A DNA stretch of 32,527 nt from Sulfuricurvum sp. (GTDB lineage Bacteria; Campylobacterota; Campylobacteria; Campylobacterales; Sulfurimonadaceae). Numbering within the stretch: the stretch's first letter is position 1; the number at the start of each line of letters is the position of its first letter. Below are positions 1 through 5,846 of the stretch, in pieces. Position numbers and translations under genes: made by a program. The notes under the pieces are model-generated. The model made no database searches, was not told the DNA's origin, and worked only from the letters and a program-made list of their open reading frames with translations. The stretch spans positions 1-32,527 of the forward strand of contig JAUYSQ010000173.1 in NCBI GenBank assembly GCA_030696285.1, in the 5' to 3' direction.

Positions 1-273
1 TGTACGGATGACCCTTTTGAAGCGCTGGAACTCCAAGACGAGCTTCAGTGCAAATATACAGGGGGGACGGTGTTGCATCTCTATATGAGTGAGCGCATCG
101 GGACAGCAGAAGCGTGCCGACGGATGGTCAAAAATGTCTTAACCCATCACCGTCTGCCCTATATCACGATCACCCCGCTTTTTTCGGTGTGTCCGATACA
201 TGGCTATTTACATGGTGAACATGAGTTTTGCCCAAAATGTGACGAATTAATCTTATCCAAGGAGGTTGCATGA
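1..273 (+). CDS. nrdD: Anaerobic ribonucleoside-triphosphate reductase, large chain (C-terminal 90 residues)
   Basis: Only the 3' end lies in the window; the frame is open from base 1 to the TGA at 271-273. The visible part reads YTGGTVLHLYMSER, then RLPYITITPLFSVCP and finally GEHEFCPKCDE, which is the end of the class III ribonucleotide reductase catalytic domain and its C-terminal zinc site (CPIH and CPKC). Known role: reduction of NTPs to dNTPs without oxygen, using a glycyl radical. Oddity: the chain stops nine residues after the CPKC motif (CDELILSKEVA), whereas related NrdD proteins continue into the glycyl-radical loop. That loop is encoded by the next, overlapping gene. The nrdG activase lies just downstream. 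The family call is secure; the split reading is discussed in the findings. Confidence 0.9.
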   Translation, partial: CTDDPFEALELQDELQCKYTGGTVLHLYMSERIGTAEACRRMVKNVLTHHRLPYITITPLFSVCPIHGYLHGEHEFCPKCDELILSKEVA

Positions 274-434
274 AAGATGAAATGGTGCTGAAAAGCCAAG
301 AAAATAAACGAACACGGTGTATGGTTTATACGAGAGTAATGGGGTATCATCGTCCCGTCGAGAGTTTTAACATCGGGAAAAAACAAGAGCATAAAGATCG
401 AACGTATTTCAAAGAGTGTTTAAAAGTAAGCTGA
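270..434 (+). CDS. Separate NrdD glycyl-radical peptide (54 aa)
   Basis: A 54-codon frame begins at ATG 270, overlapping the nrdD stop as ATGA, with a strong Shine-Dalgarno AAGGAGG at 259-265. The product contains RCMVYTRVMGYHRPVESFN followed by IGKKQEHKDRTYF. This matches the C-terminal glycyl-radical loop of class III RNRs of the Thermotoga type (pattern VYxRVxGYYRPVxxWNxGKxxEF). The candidate radical glycine is Gly25 (codon 342-344), inside RVMGYHRPV. Gene order large chain - radical peptide - activase suggests that NrdG installs the radical on this small subunit, which then docks on the large chain. That is inference. A sequencing frameshift is less likely, because the start has its own well-placed SD and the peptide carries about 20 extra residues before the motif. 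Confidence 0.82.
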   Translation: MKDEMVLKSQENKRTRCMVYTRVMGYHRPVESFNIGKKQEHKDRTYFKECLKVS

Positions 435-460
435 TTAAATGGTGTGTTATACAATACTCT

Positions 461-564
461 GTCATTCCCGCGTAGACGGGAATCCAGCTTAGTATTTTTG
501 CGAACGAAGAAGGGGATGGAGCCCCGGGTAATACCCTATAGGGCACGTGAGCCCGAGGATGACG
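461..564. repeat. Intergenic inverted-repeat element, copy 1
   Basis: This copy begins GTCATTCCCG and ends CGAGGATGACG, so its ends are imperfect inverted repeats. Inside is a hairpin with 7-bp arms ATTCCCG/CGGGAAT, then GAATCCAGC and a GGGGATGGAGCCCC segment. Similar units occur at 19381-19485, 19979-20034 and 23794-23863. The right end finishes four bases before the nrdG ATG, so the element supplies the GAGG (555-558) that would serve as its ribosome-binding site. No transposase is encoded; it resembles a MITE- or REP-type non-autonomous element. Confidence 0.8.
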
Positions 565-568
565 AAAC

Positions 569-1234
569 ATGAAAGCACTGTATGACATAACTCCCTTTAC
601 CCTTCTTGATTTCCCCGATACCCCTGCGGCTATTTTTTGGTTCGCTGGGTGCAATCTGCGTTGTGTTTATTGCTACAATCCTGATATTGTTTTTGGCGAA
701 GCGCGTATAAAAGAGGAGGAAGCTCTCGCTTTTTTACGCAAACGGCAGGGATTGCTGGAGGGGGTAGTCCTCAGCGGAGGCGAATGCACGACCTATCCTC
801 ATCTTCTGGCTTTTTGTCGTTCCATAAAATCATTGGGATATAAAATCAAATTGGATACCAACAGTATGCGCCCTGATGTGATTGCCTCTTTGATCAAGGA
901 AAAACTTATTGATTATGTCGCATTGGATTACAAAGCTCCCGAGTCTAAAATGGGTGAAATTTGCGGAGCCGGAAGTGAAAAACGGTTTTGGGAAAGTTTT
1001 GAGGTGCTTCATCAAAGCGGTATCAATTATGAAGTACGGACGACGTATCATCCCCAGTTGCTGAGCGAAGAGGATATTATAGAGATGGCGTTGGGCTTAC
1101 GAGAGAGGGGATATAAAGGTAAGTATTTTCTTCAACTGTTTCAATCTGAAAAAAAGACGATAGGAGATATGCCGAGCTTGAGTTCTATCCCCAATCTTCA
1201 ACGTTTAGATGCGTATGTTTCATGGCGTACTTGA
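569..1234 (+). CDS. nrdG: Anaerobic RNR-activating radical SAM enzyme
   Basis: The 221-residue product has the radical SAM motif CX3CX2C (CNLRCVYC, about residues 28-35) after the FPDTPAAIFWFAGCN approach typical of NrdG-like activases. GGE follows in LSGGECTTYP, which contacts S-adenosylmethionine. It reductively cleaves SAM to generate the glycyl radical on NrdD. Its length is above the roughly 155 residues of E. coli NrdG and fits the longer activase subgroup common in Campylobacterota. It lies downstream of the split nrdD genes, separated by repeat copy 1, whose end provides the GAGG ahead of ATG 569. A TATACAAT sequence at 448-455 could be a private promoter. Its stop codon overlaps the FNR-type site of the cytochrome gene. 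Confidence 0.9.
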   Translation: MKALYDITPFTLLDFPDTPAAIFWFAGCNLRCVYCYNPDIVFGEARIKEEEALAFLRKRQGLLEGVVLSGGECTTYPHLLAFCRSIKSLGYKIKLDTNSMRPDVIASLIKEKLIDYVALDYKAPESKMGEICGAGSEKRFWESFEVLHQSGINYEVRTTYHPQLLSEEDIIEMALGLRERGYKGKYFLQLFQSEKKTIGDMPSLSSIPNLQRLDAYVSWRT

Positions 1235-1272
1235 TCTAAATCAAAGACATCGCTTGATAAACATATTACAAT
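1231..1272 (+). promoter_or_regulatory. FNR/CRP-type operator and promoter of the cytochrome c gene
   Basis: TTGATCTAAATCAA at 1231-1244 is a perfect match to the FNR consensus TTGAT-N4-ATCAA. A -10 box TACAAT lies at 1267-1272, which places transcription start near 1279. The operator centre (between 1237 and 1238) is then at -41.5, the standard position for class II activation by Crp-Fnr proteins. The operator overlaps the nrdG stop codon. I infer oxygen-responsive or otherwise redox-responsive activation of the downstream gene. Confidence 0.75.
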
Positions 1273-1298
1273 GGGTTATTCTTTTTTAGGAGTGTACG

Positions 1299-1598
1299 AT
1301 GAAAAAAAGTGTTTTAGTATTGGTCGCGTTGTTGGGGTTTGGTTCAGTATCGGTAATGGCAGAAGACGGTGCAGCATTGTATAAAAAATGCGCTGCTTGT
1401 CATGGAGCCGCAGGTGAAAAACCGGCACTGGGTAAAAGTAAAATCATCAAAGATATGGGTAAAGCTCAGGTTGCTGCAGCACTCAAAGGATACAAAGACG
1501 GTAGCTACGGTGGAGCTATGAAAGGCATGATGAAAGGTCAAGTAGCAACATTGAATGATGCGCAAATCGATGCGATCGCATCGCATATCGCCAAATAA
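1299..1598 (+). CDS. Small periplasmic c-type cytochrome (c553-like)
   Basis: The 99-residue precursor has a clear signal peptide (MKKSVLVLVALLGFGSVSVMA, predicted cut after Ala21) and one haem-binding motif CAACH at residues 31-35. A Met-rich stretch (GAMKGMMKGQ) offers the distal haem ligand, followed by the usual C-terminal helix DAQIDAIASHIAK. Such proteins of about 80 mature residues shuttle electrons in the periplasm between respiratory complexes and terminal oxidases or peroxidases. The SD AGGAG at 1289-1293 fits the ATG. It appears monocistronic: an FNR-type promoter precedes it and a hairpin terminator follows. The exact redox partner cannot be told from sequence. Confidence 0.9.
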   Translation: MKKSVLVLVALLGFGSVSVMAEDGAALYKKCAACHGAAGEKPALGKSKIIKDMGKAQVAAALKGYKDGSYGGAMKGMMKGQVATLNDAQIDAIASHIAK

Positions 1599-1602
1599 TC
1601 CT

Positions 1603-1627
1603 CCCCTCTCACTGTGAGGGGTTGTTC
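1603..1627 (+). terminator. Terminator after the cytochrome c gene
   Basis: CCCCTC (1603-1608) pairs with GAGGGG (1616-1621) around a seven-base loop, followed by TTGTT. It begins five bases after the stop codon. The T-tract is short, so efficiency is uncertain. Confidence 0.6.
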
Positions 1628-1713
1628 AAGCAGTATGGGCTAAAAAACCTCCTTAAAGATACTGTTTGACCAAAATCTCACTTACACTCAACCATTTAAA
1701 ACTATCTTTTATT

Positions 1714-1719
1714 TATAAT
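1714..1719 (+). promoter_or_regulatory. Putative -10 box for moaA
   Basis: TATAAT lies about 45 bases before the moaA start in an AT-rich stretch. No convincing -35 is visible, which is usual for Campylobacterota sigma-70 promoters. The region from 1628 holds nothing else I can identify. Confidence 0.5.
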
Positions 1720-1764
1720 ACGCTTTTGAGATAGACATGGTACTCTTTCGGTGGAATAAAAAGG

Positions 1765-2736
1765 ATGAACGTGTTAATAGATAGCTATGGCAGAACCGTC
1801 GATTATTTGCGTGTTTCGGTGACGGAACGGTGCAATTTTAGATGTCAGTATTGTATGCCCGAAAAACCGTTTTCATGGGTACCTAAAGAGAATCTTCTCA
1901 GTTTTGAAGAGTTGTTTGAATTTATCAAGGTTTCTATTGATGAAGGGGTCAAAAAAATCCGGATAACCGGAGGAGAACCTCTTTTACGCGAGGATCTGGA
2001 TAAATTTGTTAAAATGATTCATGATTATAAAAGCGGTATTGATTTAGCGATGACGACCAATGCCTATTTACTCAAAGGTTCCGCTCAAAAGCTTTACGAT
2101 GCAGGACTTCGCCGTATTAATGTCTCTATCGATTCTCTCATTCCTGATGTAGCCGAAAAAATTGCTAAAAAAGATGTATTGAGTCACGTTTTGGCAGGGA
2201 TTGAAGAGGCATTGCGCGTGGGATTTCGAGTCAAAGTGAACATGGTTCCGATGAAAGGGATGAACGACAACGAGATTTTGGACGTCTTGGAATTTTGCAA
2301 AGAACGCAAAATGACGGTGCGCTTTATCGAGTATATGGAAAACGTTCATGCTGAGGTCGATATCAAAGGGATGCAAAGCCATGAGCTTCTCGAGATCATC
2401 GGCAGCCGTTATGCGTATAATGACGAAGGATTTGACGGCCATTCCCCCTCACATTATTACCGCCTTGACGGCGGATATGAATTTGGGATCATCGAACCGC
2501 ACAAAGACGATTTTTGCGCCAAATGCAACCGTATTCGTCTCACTGCTGAGGGGAACTTGATCCCATGTCTTTATTTTGATGAGGCGATGTCTATCCGTGA
2601 TGCAGTACGGCGCGGGGATATTAAAGAAGCAGCCTTGGTATTAAAAGAGGTCATCCGAACCAAGCCGGAGAAAAACCGCTGGTCTGATCCGGATGGTGAA
2701 CTTTCCAAACGTGCCTTCTATGAAACAGGAGGATAA
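1765..2736 (+). CDS. moaA: GTP 3',8-cyclase (molybdenum cofactor biosynthesis)
   Basis: This radical SAM enzyme converts GTP to 3',8-cH2GTP, the first step to molybdopterin. Both iron-sulfur sites are visible: CNFRCQYC near residues 23-30 and [19 protein letters not shown] in the C-terminal third. TGGEPL is the SAM-contact motif, and the chain ends in the conserved Gly-Gly (ETGG). The ATG at 1765 is immediately preceded by AAGG, too close for a good SD. GTG at 1771 lies five bases after AAGGA (1761-1765) and would give MLIDSYGR, the usual start of the family, so 1771 may be the true start. The enzyme is needed for the molybdopterin formate-dehydrogenase-type gene at 5.8 kb. Its last codons contain AGGAGG, which can serve the next start. 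Confidence 0.95.
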   Translation: MNVLIDSYGRTVDYLRVSVTERCNFRCQYCMPEKPFSWVPKENLLSFEELFEFIKVSIDEGVKKIRITGGEPLLREDLDKFVKMIHDYKSGIDLAMTTNAYLLKGSAQKLYDAGLRRINVSIDSLIPDVAEKIAKKDVLSHVLAGIEEALRVGFRVKVNMVPMKGMNDNEILDVLEFCKERKMTVRFIEYMENVHAEVDIKGMQSHELLEIIGSRYAYNDEGFDGHSPSHYYRLDGGYEFGIIEPHKDDFCAKCNRIRLTAEGNLIPCLYFDEAMSIRDAVRRGDIKEAALVLKEVIRTKPEKNRWSDPDGELSKRAFYETGG

Positions 2737-2780
2737 AGATTGCTTTATCTAGTTGAACATTTTTATGACCATTACAATAC

Positions 2781-2804
2781 GACGTTTGAACGCGTCCAAA
2801 CGTC
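2781..2804. repeat. 24-bp near-perfect palindrome before queE
   Basis: GACGTTTG and CAAACGTC frame a central ACGCGT-like core. Eleven of twelve base pairs match; the exception is 2789 with 2796. It could be an operator or an RNA hairpin within the moaA-queE spacer. Confidence 0.6.
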
Positions 2805-2811
2805 TACGTTA

Positions 2812-2832
2812 ACACTGGGTTTTACTCAGCGT
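2812..2832 (+). other. Second hairpin in the moaA-queE spacer
   Basis: CTGGGT (2815-2820) pairs with ACTCAG (2824-2829), with one G-T pair and a TTT loop. Outer pairs extend it to 2812-2832. No T-tract follows, so it is not an obvious terminator. Confidence 0.4.
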
Positions 2833-2867
2833 AAGGCTCAAAAAGCTACACTTTCGACGGAGCAAAA

Positions 2868-3626
2868 GTGTTATATTTAGTTGAACATTTTTACTCGATC
2901 CAAGGGGAGGGAAAATACACGGGTGTTCCCTCTCTCTTTTTCCGATTTGGCGGATGTAACCTCAAATGCGAGGGATTCGGATGTTCTGAAAAAACACCTT
3001 CAGGGGATGTGATTGTCGGATGCGATACTGTCTATGCGGTCGATCGCAAAGGTTTCGGCGAACTGTGGCAAGAGGTCGAAGAGCTTCAGACTCTCATTTG
3101 GATTATGAACGGCTACCGACTTCCTCCCCACGTCGATGTCGTCCTCACGGGGGGTGAGCCTCTTATCTATGCGAATGAACCGATTTTTGTCGAGTTTATC
3201 GAGCATCTGATCTCCAGTGGCCATCGGGTGACATTTGAGACAAATGGGACGATTGCTCCTGATTTCAAGCGCTACCCTTTTTACGCTCAAGCGACGTACG
3301 CTCTTTCCGTAAAACTTTCCAATAGCGGTGAACCGTACGAACGGCGGGTAAAACCTGAAGCGTACAGTACGATTATCGCCTATGCCAAAGAGAGTTTTTT
3401 TAAATTCACGGTGGACGAACCCTCATTGGTCAGTCATATTGAGTCGGAAATTGATGCGATTATCGCTCCGCATCCTTACACGAGTGTTTATTGTATGCCC
3501 CTAGGCGGTGACAAAGCACACATCGAAGCCAACTGCGAAGCCGTCATCGAGTTTTGCAAACGACGAGGGTTTATCTACTCCGACCGTCTCCATATCCGTA
3601 TCTGGGATCAAAATCATGGGGTATAA
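2868..3626 (+). CDS. queE: 7-carboxy-7-deazaguanine synthase
   Basis: This radical SAM enzyme makes the 7-deazaguanine core of preQ0 from 6-carboxytetrahydropterin in queuosine tRNA modification. The start MLYLVEHFYSIQGEGK and the motif GGCNLKCEGFGC (an extended CX3CX4C cluster motif) are typical of the Campylobacterota QueE form. LTGGEPL follows, with CMPLGGDK and RLHIRIWD near the end. The start is GTG at 2868, with GGAG at 2858-2861 as SD. Just upstream lies an imperfect copy of the gene's own first 26 bases and two dyad-symmetric sequences. queD follows, so two successive pathway steps are adjacent; queC and queF are not in the window. Confidence 0.92.
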   Translation: MLYLVEHFYSIQGEGKYTGVPSLFFRFGGCNLKCEGFGCSEKTPSGDVIVGCDTVYAVDRKGFGELWQEVEELQTLIWIMNGYRLPPHVDVVLTGGEPLIYANEPIFVEFIEHLISSGHRVTFETNGTIAPDFKRYPFYAQATYALSVKLSNSGEPYERRVKPEAYSTIIAYAKESFFKFTVDEPSLVSHIESEIDAIIAPHPYTSVYCMPLGGDKAHIEANCEAVIEFCKRRGFIYSDRLHIRIWDQNHGV

Positions 3627-3627
3627 T
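3622..3627 (+). promoter_or_regulatory. Putative -10 box for queD
   Basis: TATAAT overlaps the queE stop codon. Transcription would start near 3634 and give a leader of about 67 bases before queD. That leader is purine-rich with several weak SD-like sequences. Confidence 0.4.
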
Positions 3628-3700
3628 ACTTATTAAACTTGCACACTCCCTTCTCTCCCGCACTTTTGAGCAGGAGAAAAAGAGGACAAAAAGAGTAACC

Positions 3701-4282
3701 ATGATAATTAGAAAACTTTTTAAATTTGAAAATGCCCACATCGTTCGAGGTTGCTCAACCCAGCGATGTCGTTCATCCCTTCATGGACACTCGTACAAAG
3801 TCGAAGTATTATTCGAATCGGCGTATCTCGATCACGGTCAGATGGTCTACGATTTTGGACTGATGAAGCAGGGGATGAAAGAGCTGATCGACAGTTTCGA
3901 TCATGCCATTGCCCTTTGGGATGGAGACGATGAGGACTATATTTCAGAGATGAAAAAACATTCGCAGCGTTGGGTACAACTTCCCGTTTCTCCCTCAGCG
4001 GAACAGTTTAGCCGCGTCATCTTCGTGATGATCGATATGCTTTTGGGCTGCACCCAATCGATTAATGGGGAGCGTGGCGTGAAATTTCATAGTATTATCG
4101 TTCATGAAACCGATACGGGATATGCGCAAGCTTTTTCGGACGATGCCTATTCCGAACTGATGGGACGTATTGAGCTGGATAAAATCCTTTTTAGTGATGA
4201 GGTTCAAAGTAGTTGGAATGATCCACAACTTTGGGAGAAAGTCAAAAAAGGGGAAACGTTTGTGAATCCCAAGACGGTTTAA
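3701..4282 (+). CDS. queD: 6-carboxy-5,6,7,8-tetrahydropterin synthase
   Basis: The product of 193 residues belongs to the QueD/PTPS fold family. It converts 7,8-dihydroneopterin triphosphate to 6-carboxytetrahydropterin, the QueE substrate. Zinc-binding histidines are visible in FENAH and SLHGHSY, the catalytic Cys region in CSTQRCRSS, and the conserved HETDTGYA near the end. The frame is open back to 3554, but the residues before 3701 overlap queE and lack family similarity. ATG 3701 (MIIRKLFKFENAH) matches the usual start. It is longer than E. coli QueD (about 120 residues), with an insert around the DGDDEDYISEMKK region, as in relatives from this phylum. Confidence 0.92.
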   Translation: MIIRKLFKFENAHIVRGCSTQRCRSSLHGHSYKVEVLFESAYLDHGQMVYDFGLMKQGMKELIDSFDHAIALWDGDDEDYISEMKKHSQRWVQLPVSPSAEQFSRVIFVMIDMLLGCTQSINGERGVKFHSIIVHETDTGYAQAFSDDAYSELMGRIELDKILFSDEVQSSWNDPQLWEKVKKGETFVNPKTV

Positions 4283-4335
4283 AAAAATAGTTTGGATGCT
4301 ATTACTTTAGATGCTCAAACTCTATTGATTTGCGC

Positions 4336-4341
4336 TAAAAT
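4336..4341 (+). promoter_or_regulatory. -10 box of the MNT/HEPN pair; likely leaderless mRNA
   Basis: TAAAAT ends six bases before the ATG at 4348, so transcription should begin at or next to the start codon. No SD is present, so the antitoxin-like gene may be translated from a leaderless message. Confidence 0.45.
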
Positions 4342-4347
4342 ACAACG

Positions 4348-4680
4348 ATGAAGCTAAGTGAAGAACTAAAAAGCGCTATTGTTGAGAGATTAATGCCATT
4401 AAAGCCTGAGAAGGTTGTATTGTTTGGCAGTTATGCGTATGGTCAGCCAAACGAAAATAGTGATCTTGATTTATATGTGGTAACTTCGGATGAGTATACA
4501 CCTCAAAATTGGCGTGAAAAAAGTGCTATTTTTTTAAAGACTATTAAAACGCTTGATGATATTCAAAAGCAAATCCCGATTGATCTTATTGCTCACACAA
4601 AACCAATGTATCAAAAATTCATCGAATTGGATGGAATGCTCAGTCGCAAAATTTTTCGTGAGGGAATTTCATTAATATGA
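4348..4680 (+). CDS. MNT-type minimal nucleotidyltransferase (antitoxin-like)
   Basis: The 110-residue product has the nucleotidyltransferase signature GSYAYGQPNENSDLDL at residues 27-42 (GS, then Asp39 and Asp41) and a third acidic residue, Asp79, in PIDLI. All three metal-binding positions therefore appear present. Proteins of this size beside a HEPN gene form MNT-HEPN modules, in which the MNT protein neutralises the HEPN partner, in studied cases by AMPylating it. The stop overlaps the HEPN start as ATGA. The pair looks AT-richer than its neighbours and sits between queD and an SDR, consistent with acquisition. Which partner, if either, is toxic here is unknown. Confidence 0.82.
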   Translation: MKLSEELKSAIVERLMPLKPEKVVLFGSYAYGQPNENSDLDLYVVTSDEYTPQNWREKSAIFLKTIKTLDDIQKQIPIDLIAHTKPMYQKFIELDGMLSRKIFREGISLI

Positions 4681-5066
4681 GATCATTGAGTGCAGAATGG
4701 CTTAAGGCAGCGCATGATGATTTAGCGGTTATCGAGAAAATCATTAGTGAAGAGTCTTTATCCCACATGGTTGCTTTTCATGCACAGCAATGCATTGAAA
4801 AAAGTTTGAAGGCAATGGGCGAAGAAAAGCAACTCGAAATTCCAAAAATTCATAAGTTAAAAACACTTTCAGTACGCGTTGGTATTGATTTGTCACTTTT
4901 TGAGAATGCGGAAGATTATCTTCATTTACTGGATGAGTTGTATATTGAATCACGCTATCCAGGGGATTTTGGATTATTACCTAGTGGAAAGCCAACACAA
5001 CAAGATGCCCAAGAATTTTACGATTTTGCAAAAAGCATTTACGAGATGGTAAATGATGAGATTTGA
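4677..5066 (+). CDS. HEPN domain protein (toxin-like partner)
   Basis: The 129-residue helical protein has the PF05168-type HEPN pattern: an N-terminal AEWLKAAHDDLAV helix, AFHAQQCIEKSLKA at residues 33-46, a HKL motif, and YIESRYPGDFG at 89-99. HEPN proteins are often RNases with an RX4-6H motif, but I cannot find that motif here. The protein may therefore be catalytically silent, act differently, or belong to the subgroup that lacks it. It starts in a four-base overlap with the MNT gene, implying coupled translation and a fixed ratio. Function as a toxin is inferred from family and arrangement only. Confidence 0.8.
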   Translation: MRSLSAEWLKAAHDDLAVIEKIISEESLSHMVAFHAQQCIEKSLKAMGEEKQLEIPKIHKLKTLSVRVGIDLSLFENAEDYLHLLDELYIESRYPGDFGLLPSGKPTQQDAQEFYDFAKSIYEMVNDEI

Positions 5067-5076
5067 TACGGTTTAA

Positions 5077-5829
5077 ATGCGCATAATCATCACGGGAGCC
5101 AGCAGCGGATTGGGCGAAGCGTTGGCGTTGCACTATGCCGAGGGGGAAAATGATCTTGTTCTTATCGCGCGTCGTCAAGAGAAGCTTCAAAAAGTAGCAG
5201 ATGAATGTTTGGTACTGGGTGCAAGGGTCGAAACCGTCGTGGCTGATGTCAATGATTTTATCCTTATGAAAAGTATTGGAGAGCAGCTGGCGAGTGAAAA
5301 AATCGACCGGCTTATTCTCAATGCAGGGATTTCTGTCGGCCATTCGGGCGGTGTTACCTCTTTTGACGATTTTCACCGATTGTTTCAAACCAATTTTTTG
5401 AGTATTCATGCATTGCTGGAACCGATCATCCCAAAACTCATAGAGCAAAAATCGGGAGAGATTATTTTTATCTCTTCTCTCGCCTCACTTCTCTCTATGC
5501 CCACTTCCATAGCCTACAGCAGTTCCAAGCGGGCACTTAATGCCTACGCTGAAGGGTTACGCTATCAGCTGAAACCGTACGGTATCGACGTGATGACGAT
5601 TTTACCGGGATTTATCGAATCGGAAATGACCAAAAAAAACAATTTTACGATGCCTTTTTTCCTCTCCACGCAGCAAGGAGTCAAAAGAATTACCAACGCG
5701 ATTGCAAAGAAAAAACACTTTTACCCGTTTCCGTTTAGATTTTACTTAATGATTCGGTTTGTACAGCTTCTTCCACACCCCTTAAGAGACAAAATTGTAA
5801 ACTTCACTAATTTTAAAAAGGGTGCGTGA
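5077..5829 (+). CDS. SDR family oxidoreductase
   Basis: This 250-residue short-chain dehydrogenase shows the NAD(P)-binding TGASSGLG near the N-terminus, NAG in LILNAGIS, the catalytic Ser in ISSLAS, and YSSSK for Tyr and Lys. The Arg pair in LIARRQEKL suggests NADPH preference. The C-terminal part is hydrophobic and basic (FRFYLMIRFVQLLPHPLRDK), a possible membrane-surface anchor as in several lipid-acting SDRs. The substrate cannot be assigned. It starts ten bases after the HEPN stop without a clear SD, and the molybdoenzyme gene follows 17 bases downstream. Confidence 0.88.
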   Translation: MRIIITGASSGLGEALALHYAEGENDLVLIARRQEKLQKVADECLVLGARVETVVADVNDFILMKSIGEQLASEKIDRLILNAGISVGHSGGVTSFDDFHRLFQTNFLSIHALLEPIIPKLIEQKSGEIIFISSLASLLSMPTSIAYSSSKRALNAYAEGLRYQLKPYGIDVMTILPGFIESEMTKKNNFTMPFFLSTQQGVKRITNAIAKKKHFYPFPFRFYLMIRFVQLLPHPLRDKIVNFTNFKKGA

Positions 5830-5846
5830 GTACCTAAGGAAGTTTT

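Larger units (their letters stand above)
2740..2880 (+). other. Short ORF carrying a duplicated copy of the queE start
   Basis: Eight bases after AGGAGG (2727-2732, inside the moaA 3' end) a TTG opens a 46-codon frame. Its first nine residues (MLYLVEHFY) are identical to the first nine of QueE. At DNA level 2740-2765 and 2868-2893 agree at 22 of 26 positions. The remainder of the frame (from DHYNTTFERV on) resembles nothing I know and ends at TAG 2878-2880, overlapping the queE GTG by 13 bases. It could be a scar of a partial tandem duplication plus insertion, or a leader peptide coupling moaA to queE translation. I do not call it a functional protein gene. Confidence 0.5.

Noticed and set aside
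270-434. NrdD frame break as a sequencing error or programmed frameshift
   Set aside because: The second frame has its own AAGGAGG and ATG in a typical coupling overlap, and about 20 linker residues precede the motif. No slippery heptamer was seen at the junction. This remains the main alternative.
409-654. Minus-strand open frame across repeat copy 1
   Set aside because: It runs through the repeat and the antisense of nrdG, has no SD, and the residues are simply the translated repeat.
2740-2880. preQ1 riboswitch ahead of queE
   Set aside because: The small pseudoknot pattern of preQ1 riboswitches was not recognisable; only simple dyads are present.
3554-3700. Longer N-terminus for queD
   Set aside because: It overlaps the queE coding end, reads low-complexity sequence, and lacks similarity to the family; ATG 3701 gives the known start.
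4677-5066. RX4-6H RNase motif in the HEPN protein
   Set aside because: Each Arg was checked for a His five to seven residues later; none fits in a conserved position.
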